This document shows positions 63,385 to 64,000 of a stretch of DNA of 64,000 nucleotides, one piece after another. Location: the NCBI RefSeq assembly GCF_000013665.1, contig NC_007912.1:2590501-2654500 (forward strand). Reading direction: 5' to 3'. Under the pieces are notes generated by a model. That model was not told where the DNA came from. It saw only the letters and a list, made by a program, of their open reading frames with translations, and made no database searches. This DNA comes from Saccharophagus degradans 2-40 (GTDB lineage Bacteria; Pseudomonadota; Gammaproteobacteria; Pseudomonadales; Cellvibrionaceae). A program made the translations under genes and the position numbers. Within the stretch, counting starts at the first letter, position 1; every line of letters starts with the position of its first letter.

Positions 63385-64000
63385 ATGAAGCAAATAGACA
63401 TAATTCGCACCTACGCCCAGAAGCGCTGCCTAATTGTGGACGATGTACCAGACATTCGCGCCTCCCTTAAACGCATGCTAACTGACTTTGGCTGCAGCGA
63501 TGTAGACACAGCGGGTAATGCAGAAGAAGCTATTGACCTGTGCGAGCGCAACCACTACCAAATTCTCATCGCCGACTACAACTTGGGTTCCGGCAAAAAT
63601 GGCCAACAACTGCTCGAAGAGCTTCGTTTTCACCGTCTACTAAGAAACACCTCGCTATTTATAATGATAACGGCCGAAAACGCCAGCCACTATGTTCTGC
63701 ACGCGCTCGAATACCAGCCCGACGACTATCTAAGCAAACCCATCACACGGCAAGGCCTTAGAGCTCGACTCGATCAAGACCTACTAAGAAAAGAAACATT
63801 AACCCCAGTAAACGAATGCCTAGACCAAAACAAACCGCGCAAAGCCATTGAAGCCTGCATGCAATTAATGCAGGAAGAAACACGCTATAAAACCGATATT
63901 TGCAAAGTGTTGGGCGAACTATTGTGCGAAGTTGAAGAGTACCCGCAGGCACTACAGCTTTATAGCGGGCTATATAACGAGAAGTCGCCTATTTGGGTGC
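63385..64000 (+). CDS. Response regulator with C-terminal helical/TPR-like region (partial)
   Basis: The first 205 codons are visible and the gene runs past the right edge. Residues 13-130 are a receiver domain: acidic pocket D19/D20 in LIVDDVPD, phospho-acceptor D64 in ILIADYNLG, T96 in IMITAEN and K118 in DYLSKPI. A helical stretch with EACMQLMQEE and YPQALQLYSGLYN follows, resembling tetratricopeptide repeats, as in a known family of receiver-TPR proteins. No DNA-binding domain is in view. It is divergent from cvpA. The ATG at 63385 lacks a clear Shine-Dalgarno, so the start is less certain than the identity. Confidence 0.88.
   Translation, partial: MKQIDIIRTYAQKRCLIVDDVPDIRASLKRMLTDFGCSDVDTAGNAEEAIDLCERNHYQILIADYNLGSGKNGQQLLEELRFHRLLRNTSLFIMITAENASHYVLHALEYQPDDYLSKPITRQGLRARLDQDLLRKETLTPVNECLDQNKPRKAIEACMQLMQEETRYKTDICKVLGELLCEVEEYPQALQLYSGLYNEKSPIWV

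Overview
The window looks like a chromosome segment from a marine, polysaccharide-degrading gammaproteobacterium of the Cellvibrionaceae (Saccharophagus/Teredinibacter type). That placement is inferred from three things: a moderate-GC genome, Pseudomonas/Cellvibrio-like gene order (exbB-exbD-lpxK-kdsB-ptp-murB; cvpA-purF-metZ; gacA-uvrC-pgsA-tRNAs), and an enormous, multi-domain, calcium-binding-type exported protein. No phylogenetic search could be run.

Positions 1-38274 (minus strand) are a single open reading frame that starts at 38274 and runs off the left edge without a stop: 12,758 codons are in view. It has a Sec signal peptide and no catalytic domain that I recognise. From N to C terminus it holds about 20 tandem Ig-like domains, then a repeating super-module (LVIVD-type beta-propeller, SbsA/Big_5-like Ig domain, one or two IPT/TIG domains) used about six times. 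More Ig-like domains and two further propellers follow. Then come four thrombospondin type-3 calcium-binding blocks, interspersed with carboxypeptidase-regulatory-like domains, an amidotransferase-like fold and two blocks of cysteine-paired RCC1 repeats. It is most likely a cell-surface or secreted adhesin/scaffold. It has its own leader of about 0.9 kb, with several stem-loops.

39197-40432 is a small divergent pair, a SAM-dependent methyltransferase and an Rrf2-family repressor, separated by a near-ideal operator (a 19-bp inverted repeat) plus a second smaller palindrome. 40892-45240 holds tRNA-Leu(UAA), tRNA-Cys(GCA), pgsA, uvrC, gacA and an AlkB-family dioxygenase. gacA carries a one-base deletion that removes the DNA-recognition helix. 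45421-49992 is a cell-envelope operon (exbB, exbD, lpxK, kdsB, low-molecular-weight phosphatase, murB). 50331-54739 holds gpmA behind a DUF2061 gene with a good Fur-box match, a zinc-ribbon/TM2/pilin-like fusion, an ammonium transporter without glnK, and a DUF4124 protein. 54769-58813 is a MoxR/DUF58/transglutaminase (TgpA-like) operon. It is preceded by a VanZ-like gene and by metZ, purF and cvpA. A divergent response regulator with a helical, probably TPR-like, tail runs off the right edge.

Nearly everything is on the minus strand. Only the Rrf2 gene and the terminal response regulator are on the plus strand. I see no insertion sequences, prophage genes, CRISPR arrays or rRNA.
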